Shown here: positions 7,538 to 15,935 of the stretch, one piece after another
Layout: every line of letters begins with the position of its first letter
How positions within the stretch are numbered: the stretch's first letter is position 1
Assembly (NCBI RefSeq): GCF_900541605.1
Contig: NZ_UQKJ01000001.1
Coordinates: 1 to 48,577, forward strand
Length of the DNA stretch: 48,577 nucleotides
Origin: an uncultured Dialister sp.
GTDB lineage: Bacteria > Bacillota > Negativicutes > Veillonellales > Dialisteraceae
Direction: 5' to 3'
Position numbers and translations under genes: made by a program
Notes under the pieces: generated by a model
Databases searched by the model: none
Told to the model about the DNA's origin: nothing
The model's input: the letters and a program-made list of their open reading frames with translations, nothing else

Positions 7538-8152
7538 TTATTCTCCATCCGCCTCCCGCACGGCGCGGATAAAGGCAGCGATTTTCTCCGGATCCTTACC
7601 CTTCCGGTCCTCATATTCCACACCGGAAGATACATCCACCATATCCGGATGGACAATAGCAATGGCTTCCCCCACATTGACCGGAGTAAGGCCGCCAGCT
7701 AGAATCCATTTCTTACCTCCCCTTGGAATCCCAGCCAGCCGATTCCAGTCGAACGATTTCCCACTGCCCGGCTGGGCCGCATCAAAAAGCCAGGCCCTGA
7801 CAGGGGCATTGTCTTCTATTGTCGGCATGCCTTCCTTCATATTCACCGCCCGGATGATGGGGATATGAATGGTCCGGATCATGCGGGAATCCAGGGCTCC
7901 ATGGATCTGGATACAGTCAAACCCGGCTTTCTCAATTGCTAAAGCCTGCTCCAGGGAAGGAGATACGGTGACCGCCGTCTTTTGGATTTCCTTCGGCGCC
8001 GCCTCCATAATCTCCATGGCCCGGCCCAGGGAAATATTCCGCCTGCTCTTTGGACAGAACAGGACCATCCCCATAAAATCTACCTCTTCCGGTGGAAGGT
8101 ATTCTGTTTCTTCCGGTGTAGTGATACCGCAAATCTTGATTTTCGTTTTCAT
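7538..8152 (-). CDS. trpF: Phosphoribosylanthranilate isomerase
   Basis: The 204-residue TIM barrel has the TrpF signatures KICGITTPEE (residues 5-14, catalytic Cys in ICG), LFCPKSRRN, the GSGKSFDW phosphate loop, LAGGLTPVNV and VDVSSGVE. It converts N-(5-phosphoribosyl)anthranilate to the ribulose form, step three of tryptophan synthesis. The ATG at 8152 follows AGGAC; an upstream in-frame start (8224) adds 24 non-homologous residues. No other trp gene is in the window, so this copy is an orphan here. The residues expected for activity are all present. Confidence 0.94.
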   Translation of the reverse strand: MKTKIKICGITTPEETEYLPPEEVDFMGMVLFCPKSRRNISLGRAMEIMEAAPKEIQKTAVTVSPSLEQALAIEKAGFDCIQIHGALDSRMIRTIHIPIIRAVNMKEGMPTIEDNAPVRAWLFDAAQPGSGKSFDWNRLAGIPRGGKKWILAGGLTPVNVGEAIAIVHPDMVDVSSGVEYEDRKGKDPEKIAAFIRAVREADGE

Positions 8153-8336
8153 AGATACAGTCCTGTCTGATAAGAAAAAAGCAAAGAGAAAAGAGGATTG
8201 CAAAAGAAGCACGCAGCGGCCCAAAAATCAGGAATAGCTGTGGCGGAGTACAATTCATGGAGCACCGCAGACTTGCCAAAGGCCCCGTCTGCAGGAAGCT
8301 CATCCATATATCCCCCACCCGTTCATCCAGCCGTAA

Positions 8337-9173
8337 TCAATCCTGCGCCACCCCGGTGACGATGTCAATCTTCATGGCCTCCAGGGACATACCGGTGGTA
8401 TATTCGATTTCCTTCTGTACATGGTCCCGCATAGTGTGGATGGTCCTTTTGATTTCCTGGGGCGTGCCGCTGCGGACAGTCACATCCAGCCGAAGAATCA
8501 ATCCGTTCACCTGGCTTTCACTCTTCTTGCTCTTTACATGGCGAATCCGGATTTTTTTCAGGTTCCGCACGGAATACCGTACAAGATCTTCAATGACCTG
8601 GTCGGAAAATGTAAGCTTTCCATAATAGCTGAACACCGGCCGCACTACGGAGCGCTCATTCCATTCACTGAACCGCTTCGGCTCTTTTTTCCGGTTTCGA
8701 AGAAAACGGAGAGGATCCACCATATACCCTTTGAAATAGGGCTTCAGCTCCATGGTAGGCACAGGGATGACATGCTTCCCTTCCTTATGCCGGGCCTCGC
8801 TGGCCTTCAGCATGTCTTCCGGCTTTGCCACATCTTCGATACGGATATATTTGGAAGGCATAGGAAGATCCAGTGCCTTTGCAATGGTCACCACCATACG
8901 GTCTGAGGTACCAAGGATAAGGACCCGCTTCGGATTGATTTTCTTCAAAGCCTGCCGCACTTCATCCCGCTGCTCTTTATCCCAGAAAATGGCCCGCCAC
9001 ACCGCCTTGAGGCGGCTTGCTTCCCGTTTGGCTGATTTCCCCGCCACAATACGGCTGTGGTAAATCAGGATGCCATCATCAATGATACAGGATGCCTTGT
9101 TTTCATAGGCAATCACCAGGGCCCGGTCACTTTTCCCCGTCCCCGGAGGGCCATAAAATCCAATGGTTTCCAT
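8337..9173 (-). CDS. P-loop NTPase fused to an Asp23/Gls24-like domain
   Basis: The 278-residue protein starts with a clear Walker A, GPPGTGKS (8-15), in an N-terminal nucleotide-binding domain of about 150 residues (CIIDDGILIYHSRIVAGKSAK, then VLILGTSDRMV). A charged linker follows (NRKKEPKRFSEWNERS). The last ~100 residues (RPVFSYYGKLTFSDQVIEDL to GMSLEAMKIDIVTGV) resemble the Asp23/Gls24 (DUF322) fold. Asp23-family proteins are small envelope-stress or membrane-anchoring factors in Firmicutes; joining one to a P-loop is unusual. The ATG at 9173 has AAAGGAGA eight bases upstream. The biochemical role is unknown; ATP binding is an inference from the motif. Confidence 0.75.
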   Translation of the reverse strand: METIGFYGPPGTGKSDRALVIAYENKASCIIDDGILIYHSRIVAGKSAKREASRLKAVWRAIFWDKEQRDEVRQALKKINPKRVLILGTSDRMVVTIAKALDLPMPSKYIRIEDVAKPEDMLKASEARHKEGKHVIPVPTMELKPYFKGYMVDPLRFLRNRKKEPKRFSEWNERSVVRPVFSYYGKLTFSDQVIEDLVRYSVRNLKKIRIRHVKSKKSESQVNGLILRLDVTVRSGTPQEIKRTIHTMRDHVQKEIEYTTGMSLEAMKIDIVTGVAQD

Positions 9174-9437
9174 AGCCATGTCTCCTTTCATCTGTTTATT
9201 CTATTCATTATATCATGGCGTGGCAGGCAGGTGGACAGCCTGCGGCGCTTGAGAGGCCAATTTTATGCGAAGGGCTTAGAGCTTTGAACCTTTTCTCCAA
9301 GGAATGGAGCCAGGCAGGTCCTGCAGGCCCAATGGCCGATCCCCCATCCGGTGATTGGAGCTTCTACCATCAGACGTCGTCAGACGACCAGGCTGCTATT
9401 GCAGGACATATCCGGCCACTTCGCGTCGTATGACTAT

Positions 9438-9470
9438 AAAAAAAGACGGCGCAACATCATTTGTGCGCCG
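9438..9470 (-). terminator. Intrinsic terminator downstream of murB
   Basis: A CGGCGCA/TGCGCCG stem (9464-9470 with 9447-9453) is followed on the minus strand by seven Ts (9438-9444). It lies about 160 bp after the murB stop codon. It may end murB or a short RNA encoded in the intervening region. Confidence 0.8.
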
Positions 9471-9620
9471 CATCATTATAAATAAGTTAATGGAAAGGTA
9501 CTATTCTTCGAGCAAGGTAACCCAAAGCAGTATCTAAAACCGAAAGTGCTGCCGCCGTGACTCCTGACGGCAGCTTTACCGTAAGTCAGAGCCTTAACCA
9601 GAGAAAAGGTCACAGCCTAT
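9471..9620 (-). other. Structured intergenic region after murB, possible small RNA
   Basis: On the minus strand a hairpin with GCTGCC/GGCAGC arms sits inside AAAG/CTTT flanks. It is followed by GGGTTACCTTGCTCG and then the terminator at 9438-9470. There is no open frame of note and no promoter I can defend. It may be a 3' UTR of murB or a processed or independent RNA. It does not match 6S, tmRNA or SRP RNA signatures that I can recognise. The other gap, 9174-9437, shows nothing I can name. Confidence 0.3.
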
Positions 9621-9625
9621 TCTTA

Positions 9626-10534
9626 TCATTCTTCTCCCACGATCTGGACTTCCGTATGGAGATCCACACCGTAGTTTTCTTTGACCTTCTGCTGCACATC
9701 GTGAATAAGATGAAGCATGTCTTCGCAGCTGGCGTGGCCGTTATTGATCAGGAAACCCGCATGTTTCTCGCTGACCTGGGCATCGCCCACCGCATAGCCC
9801 TTAAGACCCAGTTCCTCAATCATCTGGCCCACGAAATGACCGGATGGCCGCTTGAACGTACTGCCGGCGCTCCGTTTTTCCAGGGGCTGCTTCGTCCGTC
9901 TCCGGTGGTTCAGGTCATCCATAAGAGCCCGGATATCCTTTTTATTTCCCGGCTTCAGGGAAAGCGTAATATCCACAATGGCTTCTCCGTTTTCCATGAA
10001 AAGACTATGCCTGTAGGAATAGCCGATATCCCGGCTGTCATAGGTAATCAGATCTCCCCTGGCATCACAGGTAGTGGCGGAAACAATAATTTTCGACATT
10101 TCACCGCCATAGGCACCGGCATTCATATAAGCTGCCCCACCGATGGTACCCGGAATACCGCTGGCGAATTCCATGCCCGAGAGTCCCCTTTCATAGGCTG
10201 CCTGGGCTGCCTGGGCCGTAGAAACACCGCTTGAAACCTTCAGGAGATTTCCGCTCTGTTCAATCTTATGGAGCCGTCCTGTAAAAATGACTACGCCCCG
10301 GATTCCCTTATCCCGGACAAGCAGGTTGGCCCCGCCACCAAGAATAAATACGGGGATATGATTCCTGTGAGCCAGCTTCGATACCACGCAGAGCTCCTCC
10401 GCCGTTTTGGGCACAAGAAAACAATCCGCCGGACCACCGATACCAAAGGTGGTGTGACGGCTCATGGGCTCATTTATTTTTATTTGCTTTTCATCTAAAA
10501 CATTTGAAAAAATCTGTGCATATTCTTTATTCAT
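9626..10534 (-). CDS. murB: UDP-N-acetylenolpyruvoylglucosamine reductase
   Basis: The 302-residue protein has SRHTTFGIGGPAD, the FAD-binding GGGANLLVRDKG and GIPGTIGGAAYMNAGAYGGE, the tyrosine region SYRHSLF, the catalytic serine in RSAGSTFKRP, and EKHAGFLIN with the C-terminal Glu. It reduces UDP-GlcNAc-enolpyruvate to UDP-MurNAc in the cytoplasm, an essential peptidoglycan step. This is the short, Firmicute-type MurB. The ATG at 10534 follows AAAGGGA; longer in-frame starts run through the promoter at 10571-10599. It appears to be a single-gene transcript. Confidence 0.96.
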   Translation of the reverse strand: MNKEYAQIFSNVLDEKQIKINEPMSRHTTFGIGGPADCFLVPKTAEELCVVSKLAHRNHIPVFILGGGANLLVRDKGIRGVVIFTGRLHKIEQSGNLLKVSSGVSTAQAAQAAYERGLSGMEFASGIPGTIGGAAYMNAGAYGGEMSKIIVSATTCDARGDLITYDSRDIGYSYRHSLFMENGEAIVDITLSLKPGNKKDIRALMDDLNHRRRTKQPLEKRSAGSTFKRPSGHFVGQMIEELGLKGYAVGDAQVSEKHAGFLINNGHASCEDMLHLIHDVQQKVKENYGVDLHTEVQIVGEE

Positions 10535-10570
10535 ATGTGTCCCTTTTCCATTGAAATAATTACTCATACT

Positions 10571-10599
10571 ATTATAAATTTGCCTGTTGGTAACGTCAA
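10571..10599 (-). promoter_or_regulatory. murB promoter
   Basis: TTGACG at 10594-10599, a 17-bp spacer, and TATAAT at 10571-10576 lie 37 bp before the chosen murB start. Confidence 0.85.
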
Positions 10600-10696
10600 T
10601 GGAAATTATAAAATTGGTATGTGGCAGGAAAAATGAAACTATGGAGAACCAGATATTTCCTGTCCGTTTATAGCAGATGTATTCACCACTACAGGT

Positions 10697-10732
10697 AAAA
10701 AAGCCGTGGGAATCAATTCCCACGGCTTTTTC
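10697..10732. terminator. Terminator of the rbs operon (bidirectional shape)
   Basis: A 10-bp GCCGTGGGAA stem (10703-10712 with 10717-10726) and a TCAA loop have A-run and T-run flanks. It lies about 27 bp past the rbsB stop. Confidence 0.92.
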
Positions 10733-10758
10733 CAGGTTGTCAAAAATTTATTTTATGA

Positions 10759-11676
10759 TTATTTCTTTTCTACCAGTTTCAGGTCTACGGCAATATTCTT
10801 ATCTACGTTTTCACCCTTAGCCAGTTTGATAGCGGTTTCTACGCCGATTTCACCCATCTTATCCGGCTGCTGGGCAATGGTAGCCGCCATGGAGCCATCG
10901 TTGACTGCTTTGATACCGTCATCGGTGCCATCGAAGCCGATGATGAATACCTGTTTGTTAGCTGCTTTTGCTGCACTTACAGCACCGAGAGCCATTTCAT
11001 CGTTCTGTGCGAAGATTGCCTTTACATCAGGATTTGCCTGGAGAATGTTTTCAGCAACGGTGAGGCCTTTGGAACGGTCGAAGTCGGCGTTCTGTTTAGC
11101 AAGGACCTTCAGTTTGCTGTCTGCCACGTTGTGGAAGCCCTGGCCTCTTTCACGGGATGCAGAAGCACCGGGGATACCTTCCAGTTCAGCCACCGGAGTG
11201 CCTTCACCCAGTTTGGAAACGATATATTCTGCAGCCATTTCGCCGCCTTTGACGTTGTTGGAAGCGATATGGGCAGCGACTTCGCCTTTATCGGCAGAGC
11301 GGTCGATGGTGATGACCGGAATCTTTGCCTTGTTGGCAGCCAGTACGGAGTTGGAGATTGCAGCAGAGTCTACCGGGTTAACGATGAGTACGCTGATATT
11401 TCCCTGGAGCAGGTCGGCAATATCATTGGACTGTTTAGCCGGATCATTCTGGGCATCAACGATCTTTACGTTGACACCTGCCTTATCAGCAGCTGCTTTT
11501 ACGCTGTTAGCCATGGTCACGAAGAACGGATTGTTCTGGGTAGATACGGAGAAGCCAATGGTTACTTTCTTGGAAGCAGAAGCGGAACCGGCAGCCTTCT
11601 TGTCAGAAGAGCCGCAGCCTGCGACGGAAATGAGAGCTGCGCCAATGAGAGCAGCTAATGCGATTTTCTTTAACAC
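10759..11676 (-). CDS. rbsB: Ribose ABC transporter substrate-binding lipoprotein
   Basis: The 305-residue protein has a lipoprotein signal (LIGAALISVAGC, cleavage before the Cys at about residue 21), followed by a type I periplasmic sugar-binding fold: IGFSVSTQNNPFFVTMANSV, NDIADLLQGNISVLIVNPVDS, VITIDRSADKGEV, AIFAQNDEMALGA. It captures ribose outside the inner membrane and delivers it to RbsC. The start codon is GTG, set by GGAGG eight bases upstream. It is last in rbsKDACB, 12 bp after rbsC, and is followed by a strong terminator. The exact sugar is inferred from the operon. Confidence 0.95.
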   Translation of the reverse strand: MLKKIALAALIGAALISVAGCGSSDKKAAGSASASKKVTIGFSVSTQNNPFFVTMANSVKAAADKAGVNVKIVDAQNDPAKQSNDIADLLQGNISVLIVNPVDSAAISNSVLAANKAKIPVITIDRSADKGEVAAHIASNNVKGGEMAAEYIVSKLGEGTPVAELEGIPGASASRERGQGFHNVADSKLKVLAKQNADFDRSKGLTVAENILQANPDVKAIFAQNDEMALGAVSAAKAANKQVFIIGFDGTDDGIKAVNDGSMAATIAQQPDKMGEIGVETAIKLAKGENVDKNIAVDLKLVEKK

Positions 11677-11688
11677 TTGTTTTCCTCC

Positions 11689-12627
11689 TTAGTTTTTCTT
11701 GCGATCCATAAGTACTGCGAGCAGAATAACTACGCCTTTGACAACCTGCTGGTAGAAGCTGGATACATTTAATATGTTAAGACCATTATTCAGGGTACCG
11801 ATGATCAGTGCACCGATCAGGGTACCAGAAATACGGCCTTTGCCGCCTGCAAGAGACGTACCGCCAAGAACAACGGCTGCGATGGCATCCAGTTCATAGC
11901 CCATACCGGCTGTCGGCTGGGCGCTGTTCAGGCGGGCAGTAAGGATAGCACCTGCAATTGCGCAGAGGCATCCTGTTAAAGAATAGGCAAAAATCTTGAT
12001 TCTGTCAATCTTGATACCGGAAATGTAGGAAACTTTTTCATTGCCACCTACGGCATAGGTCTGGCGGCCAAGGGGTGTCTTCTTTAATACAAACCAGAGA
12101 ATAAAGAAAGCAATGAGCATGATAATGGCCGGTACCGGGATATCCATGATAAAGCCCTGGCCGAAGCCGGTGAAGATAGGATCATCGGAAAGGCCGGAAA
12201 TCGGGTTGCCGTTTGTAAACACGAGGGTGGAACCACGGTAAATAGTCATGGTAGCCAGTGTAGCGATGAAAGGTGCCACCTTGCCATAGGAAATAATGAT
12301 ACCGTTGATGGCGCCCAGAAGAATACCGATAAAAGCGGAAAAGACGATGGCCATTTCCGGATTGGTCCCTTTGGCAATCATGCTGGCCATAAGAGCACTG
12401 GACAGGGCCAGGATACTGCCTACGGAAAGGTCGATGCCGCCGGTAAGGATGACAAAGGTCATCCCAAAGGCAATCAGGGCATTAATGGAAATCTGGCGTG
12501 CCAGGTTTTTCAGGTTTGACGGATCAATGAAGCTGTCATTCAATGCGGAAATGACAACGAAGAGAACGATGAGGCCAATGAGCGGTCCCATTTCTCTGAT
12601 TATATTTTTTACTTTTGCAGAACTCAT
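11689..12627 (-). CDS. rbsC: Ribose ABC transporter permease
   Basis: The 312-residue membrane protein has about eight to ten transmembrane segments. It shows the RbsC/AraH signatures GMTFVILTGGIDLSVGS and GYELDAIAAVVLGGTSLAGGKG, the latter being the conserved EAA-like loop that touches RbsA. The ATG at 12627 is four bases after the rbsA stop, and its GGAGG lies inside the rbsA 3' end, so the two are translationally coupled. It forms the transmembrane channel for ribose. Confidence 0.96.
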   Translation of the reverse strand: MSSAKVKNIIREMGPLIGLIVLFVVISALNDSFIDPSNLKNLARQISINALIAFGMTFVILTGGIDLSVGSILALSSALMASMIAKGTNPEMAIVFSAFIGILLGAINGIIISYGKVAPFIATLATMTIYRGSTLVFTNGNPISGLSDDPIFTGFGQGFIMDIPVPAIIMLIAFFILWFVLKKTPLGRQTYAVGGNEKVSYISGIKIDRIKIFAYSLTGCLCAIAGAILTARLNSAQPTAGMGYELDAIAAVVLGGTSLAGGKGRISGTLIGALIIGTLNNGLNILNVSSFYQQVVKGVVILLAVLMDRKKN

Positions 12628-12631
12628 GCTG

Positions 12632-14113
12632 TTACTCTCCTCCGGTTGCAAGTGTCATAATGCGGGTCTGGGTGGCATCTTTATGTTCGACAATGCCGGC
12701 CACCGTGCCTTCGTGAATGACCAGAACCCTGTCGCTCATGCCGATGACTTCCGGAAGTTCCGAAGAGACCATGATAATGGATACGCCCTGGGCAGTCAGT
12801 TCATTCATCAGATCGTAAATATCTTTTTTGGCGCCGATATCGATGCCCCTTGTCGGTTTATCGAGAATCAGAAGTTTCGGGTGCATGCCCACCCATTTGG
12901 CAATGACCACTTTCTGCTGGTTGCCGCCGGAAAGAGTGCTGGCGGGCAGGTTGATATCCTGGGCTTTCACGCCGAGCCGTTTGGAAAGGGTGCTGGAAAA
13001 ATCAAATTCCTCTTTATCATTAATTACATCGTGCTTAGCCAGCCGTTCTTCACTGGGCAGGGCAATGTTACGTTCAATGGAAAAATCAAGAATCAGACCT
13101 TCGGTTTTTCTGTTTTCCGTAATGAAACCAAATCCAGCTTTGATGGCATCCCGGGGATTATTGATATGGATTTCCTTCCCTTCAAAGAAGAGCTTCCCTT
13201 CCTTATGGGGATCCACGCCGAAGATTGCCCGCATGATTTCCGTACGGCCGGCGCCCATGAGGCCAGCCACGCCGAGGATTTCCCCTTTTCTGAGATTGAA
13301 GGAAATATCCCTGAAAACGCCGGGCTGGGTAAAGTGTTCCACCCGGAAGATTTCATTTCCCGGCACATTGGTGCGGGCCGGATAATATTCACTCATCACA
13401 CGGCCCACCATATCCCCTACGATCTGGTCCATATTCGTTTCTTCCGTAGGACGGGAGCTGATGGTCTGTCCATCCCGCATGACGGTGATGGTATCGCAGT
13501 TTGCAAAAACCTCTTCCATACGGTGGGAAATATAGATAATGGAAACGCCCCGGGCTTTCAGTTTTTTCATCACTTCAAAGAGGCGGTCCGTTTCCCTTTC
13601 CGTCAGGGCAGCCGTCGGTTCATCCATGATGACCGTTTTGGCATCGAGCATAAGGCATCTCGTAATTTCCGTCATCTGCTGCTGGCCCACGGAACAGTCC
13701 CCTGCCACTTCATCCAGCGGCAGGTCAATACCGATTTCCTTGCACTTGGCTTCTGCTATTTCGTGCATCTTTTTGAAATCAATGGTCCCGAATCTTGTCT
13801 TGGGCTGGTTCATGAGGAACAGGTTTTCCAGCACCGTAAGATTCGGCCAGATGTTCAGTTCCTGGTGGATGAAGGCGATACCGTGTTCTTCCGCATCTTT
13901 ATTATTGCGGAAAGTCACTTCTTTCCCGTCCACCAGAATGGTACCGGCATCGGCCTTATGGATACCGGTGAGAATGTTCATTAATGTGGATTTGCCGGCG
14001 CCATTTTCCCCCATGAGGGCATGAACTTCGCCGGGACGGATATGAAGGTTAACCCCGCCCAGCACTTTATTGGTACCGAAGGATTTGCAAATCCCTGCCA
14101 TTTGTATGTCCAT
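12632..14113 (-). CDS. rbsA: Ribose ABC transporter ATP-binding protein (two ABC domains)
   Basis: The 493-residue protein contains two fused ABC cassettes. The first has Walker A GENGAGKST (35-43), a degenerate signature (CSVGQQQM) and Walker B TVIMDEPTAALTERE. The second has a degenerate Walker A (GLMGAGRTE), an intact LSGGNQQK signature and the degenerate Walker B LLILDKPTRGID. This asymmetric arrangement is normal for sugar importers of the RbsA/MglA class. It powers ribose import through RbsC. rbsD lies 18 bp upstream. Confidence 0.96.
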   Translation of the reverse strand: MDIQMAGICKSFGTNKVLGGVNLHIRPGEVHALMGENGAGKSTLMNILTGIHKADAGTILVDGKEVTFRNNKDAEEHGIAFIHQELNIWPNLTVLENLFLMNQPKTRFGTIDFKKMHEIAEAKCKEIGIDLPLDEVAGDCSVGQQQMTEITRCLMLDAKTVIMDEPTAALTERETDRLFEVMKKLKARGVSIIYISHRMEEVFANCDTITVMRDGQTISSRPTEETNMDQIVGDMVGRVMSEYYPARTNVPGNEIFRVEHFTQPGVFRDISFNLRKGEILGVAGLMGAGRTEIMRAIFGVDPHKEGKLFFEGKEIHINNPRDAIKAGFGFITENRKTEGLILDFSIERNIALPSEERLAKHDVINDKEEFDFSSTLSKRLGVKAQDINLPASTLSGGNQQKVVIAKWVGMHPKLLILDKPTRGIDIGAKKDIYDLMNELTAQGVSIIMVSSELPEVIGMSDRVLVIHEGTVAGIVEHKDATQTRIMTLATGGE

Positions 14114-14131
14114 GTAACTCGTTTCCCTCTC

Positions 14132-14536
14132 TTAGAAGATGACTCCGGACTGGAGAATGACGTTGGAGAACGGTGTGATTTCCCCGGTGCGGATGACTGC
14201 CTTGCAGTCCTTTTCCCAGGCTTTCAGCTGTTCATGGGAATCCAGAAGCACCCATTCCACTTCGCTTTCCGGGAAAACTTCCTGCAGTGCTGCCCACTGC
14301 TTTGGATTCTTGATCTTTGTTTCCGGTGCAATATAGATTTTTTCGATCTGCATGTACTTCGCCATTTCCTTCACCACTTCAATGAATGGCGGTTCGCCCA
14401 GCCGAAGGGCCAGATCGATTTTAGGAACGCCTGCCGGAACGGGGAGGCCACAGTCTCCTACGCACACCTTATCCGTATGTCCCAGGTCAGCCAGAACCTT
14501 GGCAATACTGCTGTTCAGAATTCCTACTTTTTGCAT
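14132..14536 (-). CDS. rbsD: D-ribose pyranase
   Basis: The 134-residue protein has the RbsD pattern: MQKVGILNSSIAKVLADLGHTD with the catalytic-site His, VCVGDCGLPVPAGVPKIDLAL, and a C-terminal GEITPFSNVILQSGVIF. It converts beta-pyranose to furanose ribose so that RbsK can use it. The start overlaps the 3' end of rbsK by 13 bp, which indicates coupled translation. Full family length. Confidence 0.96.
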   Translation of the reverse strand: MQKVGILNSSIAKVLADLGHTDKVCVGDCGLPVPAGVPKIDLALRLGEPPFIEVVKEMAKYMQIEKIYIAPETKIKNPKQWAALQEVFPESEVEWVLLDSHEQLKAWEKDCKAVIRTGEITPFSNVILQSGVIF

Positions 14537-15414
14537 GAGAGCATATCCTCCACATCTTTCCGCCAGGGCATTCCTCCCTGGGCACCCAGTTTACCTACAG
14601 ACAAAGCAGCGGCGGCATTGGCGAAACGGATGGCTTCCTTTACGGAAAGCCCCTCGCACCGGCCTGCTGCAAAAGCGCCATTAAATGTATCTCCTGCCCC
14701 TGTGGTATCTACCACGGACACAGAAAATCCGGGAACATGGACGACTTCCTCCTTTTCACCATAGAGGACGCCATCCTTTCCCACAGTCATAATCACCTTG
14801 CCCGCATGGGACTTCAGGATTTCATCCCGGTCCATGCCCTTGAACATGAGGGCCGCCTCGTGTTCATTGGGGGTTATGTAAGTCACCTTTTCAATCCAGT
14901 CCTCCGGAATATCCATATAGGGAGCCGGATTCAGCATGACCGGAACCTTTTCTTCGCAGCACCGGTCAATAATGTAACCGATGGTATCCATGGGAATTTC
15001 ATGCTGCAGCATGACCAGGTCCGATGTACGGATCACATCAAAGGCCTTGTCCACCACGTCTCGGGTCACCTTTTCATTGGCCCCTTTGATAACGATGATG
15101 CTGTTGTCCCCTTCCGCCAGGATGATGTGGGCTGTACCGGTATTGACACCCTCCAGCACTGACACATAGTCCGTCTTCACGTGGCTGTCCTTCAGGGCTT
15201 TCAGCATGAGACTGCCGTAGGGATCATCTCCCACGCAGCCGATCATGTAGACCTCTTCTCCGAGCCTTGCAGCCGCCACCGCCTGGTTGGCGCCCTTGCC
15301 GCCGGGAGAAACAACAAGCCGCTTCCCCATCACCGTTTCACCGGCCTGCGGACGGCGGTCCGCCTCTACGGTGAGGTCCATATTGCAGCTTCCGATCACA
15401 GAAATATGTCCCAT
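14524..15414 (-). CDS. rbsK: Ribokinase
   Basis: The 296-residue PfkB-family kinase has the N-terminal GSCNMDLT and PGGKGANQAVAAARLG substrate motifs and the C-terminal DTTGAGDTFNGAFAAG motif, in which the Asp is the catalytic base. It phosphorylates ribose at O5 for entry into the pentose phosphate pathway. It is the first gene of rbsKDACB. GGAGG lies six bases before the ATG, and the operon promoter with a possible operator is just upstream. No LacI-type rbsR gene is adjacent. Confidence 0.96.
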   Translation of the reverse strand: MGHISVIGSCNMDLTVEADRRPQAGETVMGKRLVVSPGGKGANQAVAAARLGEEVYMIGCVGDDPYGSLMLKALKDSHVKTDYVSVLEGVNTGTAHIILAEGDNSIIVIKGANEKVTRDVVDKAFDVIRTSDLVMLQHEIPMDTIGYIIDRCCEEKVPVMLNPAPYMDIPEDWIEKVTYITPNEHEAALMFKGMDRDEILKSHAGKVIMTVGKDGVLYGEKEEVVHVPGFSVSVVDTTGAGDTFNGAFAAGRCEGLSVKEAIRFANAAAALSVGKLGAQGGMPWRKDVEDMLSCKK

Positions 15415-15433
15415 AAAACCTCCAAAACAGATG

Positions 15434-15462
15434 TATAAACAGTATATACTTTTTCAAGTCAA
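15434..15462 (-). promoter_or_regulatory. rbs operon promoter overlapped by a 17-bp dyad
   Basis: TTGACT at 15457-15462 is followed 17 bp later on the minus strand by TTTATA. The -10 region coincides with the imperfect palindrome GTATAAACAGTATATAC (15433-15449, arms GTATA/TATAC). It resembles a repressor site but lacks the CG centre of LacI-family operators. Confidence 0.6.
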
Positions 15463-15640
15463 CGCTATTATTCTATCACAAAGTCCGGGGAGATTAAAGA
15501 TGATATGAAAATTTTACAAATGCCCGAAAGAACGCACAAAGACCGTATTTTCTCTATTATACCCGAAAGGGAAAAGGACGTTAAGGAAAAGAAAAGAAGC
15601 AGTATGGGATCAGGCGGAGTTGGCAAGTTCCCCAATTGGG

Positions 15641-15848
15641 TGAATGGGGCTAAAGGTGGTGGGTAAACATCGCTTCGCTCGTTAACCGGGTTGTGGGCGC
15701 TGACGCGCCAGGGGCATAAGGAAAAACAGCCGCCTTCGGCGGCAGATCCACCTTACGCCCCCACTTTACCGGGGCGTCAGCCCCAGGTAAAGCCACACCC
15801 CGGTTGGCAAGCGCCAGCGATGCAACCCACCACCTTTAGCCCCATTCA
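15641..15848. repeat. Hairpin-array repeat element, copy 1 (24-bp perfect TIR)
   Basis: The ends are exact inverse repeats over 24 bp, with core GGGGCTAAAGGTGGTGGGT. Between them lie small hairpins: GGTAAAC...GTTAACC, GGCGC-TGAC-GCGCC, GCCGCC-TTC-GGCGGC, GGGGC-GTCA-GCCCC and GGTTG...CAACC. There is no real gene; frames inside it are repeat artefacts. The remaining part of the rbsK-fumC gap (15463-15640) shows nothing I can name. Confidence 0.85.
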
Positions 15849-15884
15849 TACGTATGAGATGTCTCTCAGCCGCTCCTGCACTAT

Positions 15885-15922
15885 AAAACAGCTGCCGTCA
15901 CGGGATGCAACGACAGCTGTTT
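15885..15922 (-). terminator. Terminator after fumC
   Basis: AAACAGCTGTCGT and ACGGCAGCTGTTT arms form a stem, with TTTTATAG on the 3' side of the minus strand. It starts 14 bp after the fumC stop codon. Confidence 0.75.
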
Positions 15923-15935
15923 GTTTATACTGACC

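Noticed and set aside
9471..9620. 6S RNA, SRP RNA or tmRNA downstream of murB
   Set aside because: No SRP GGAAGCAGCC-type core, no tRNA-like ends, and no clear central bubble with 6S features.
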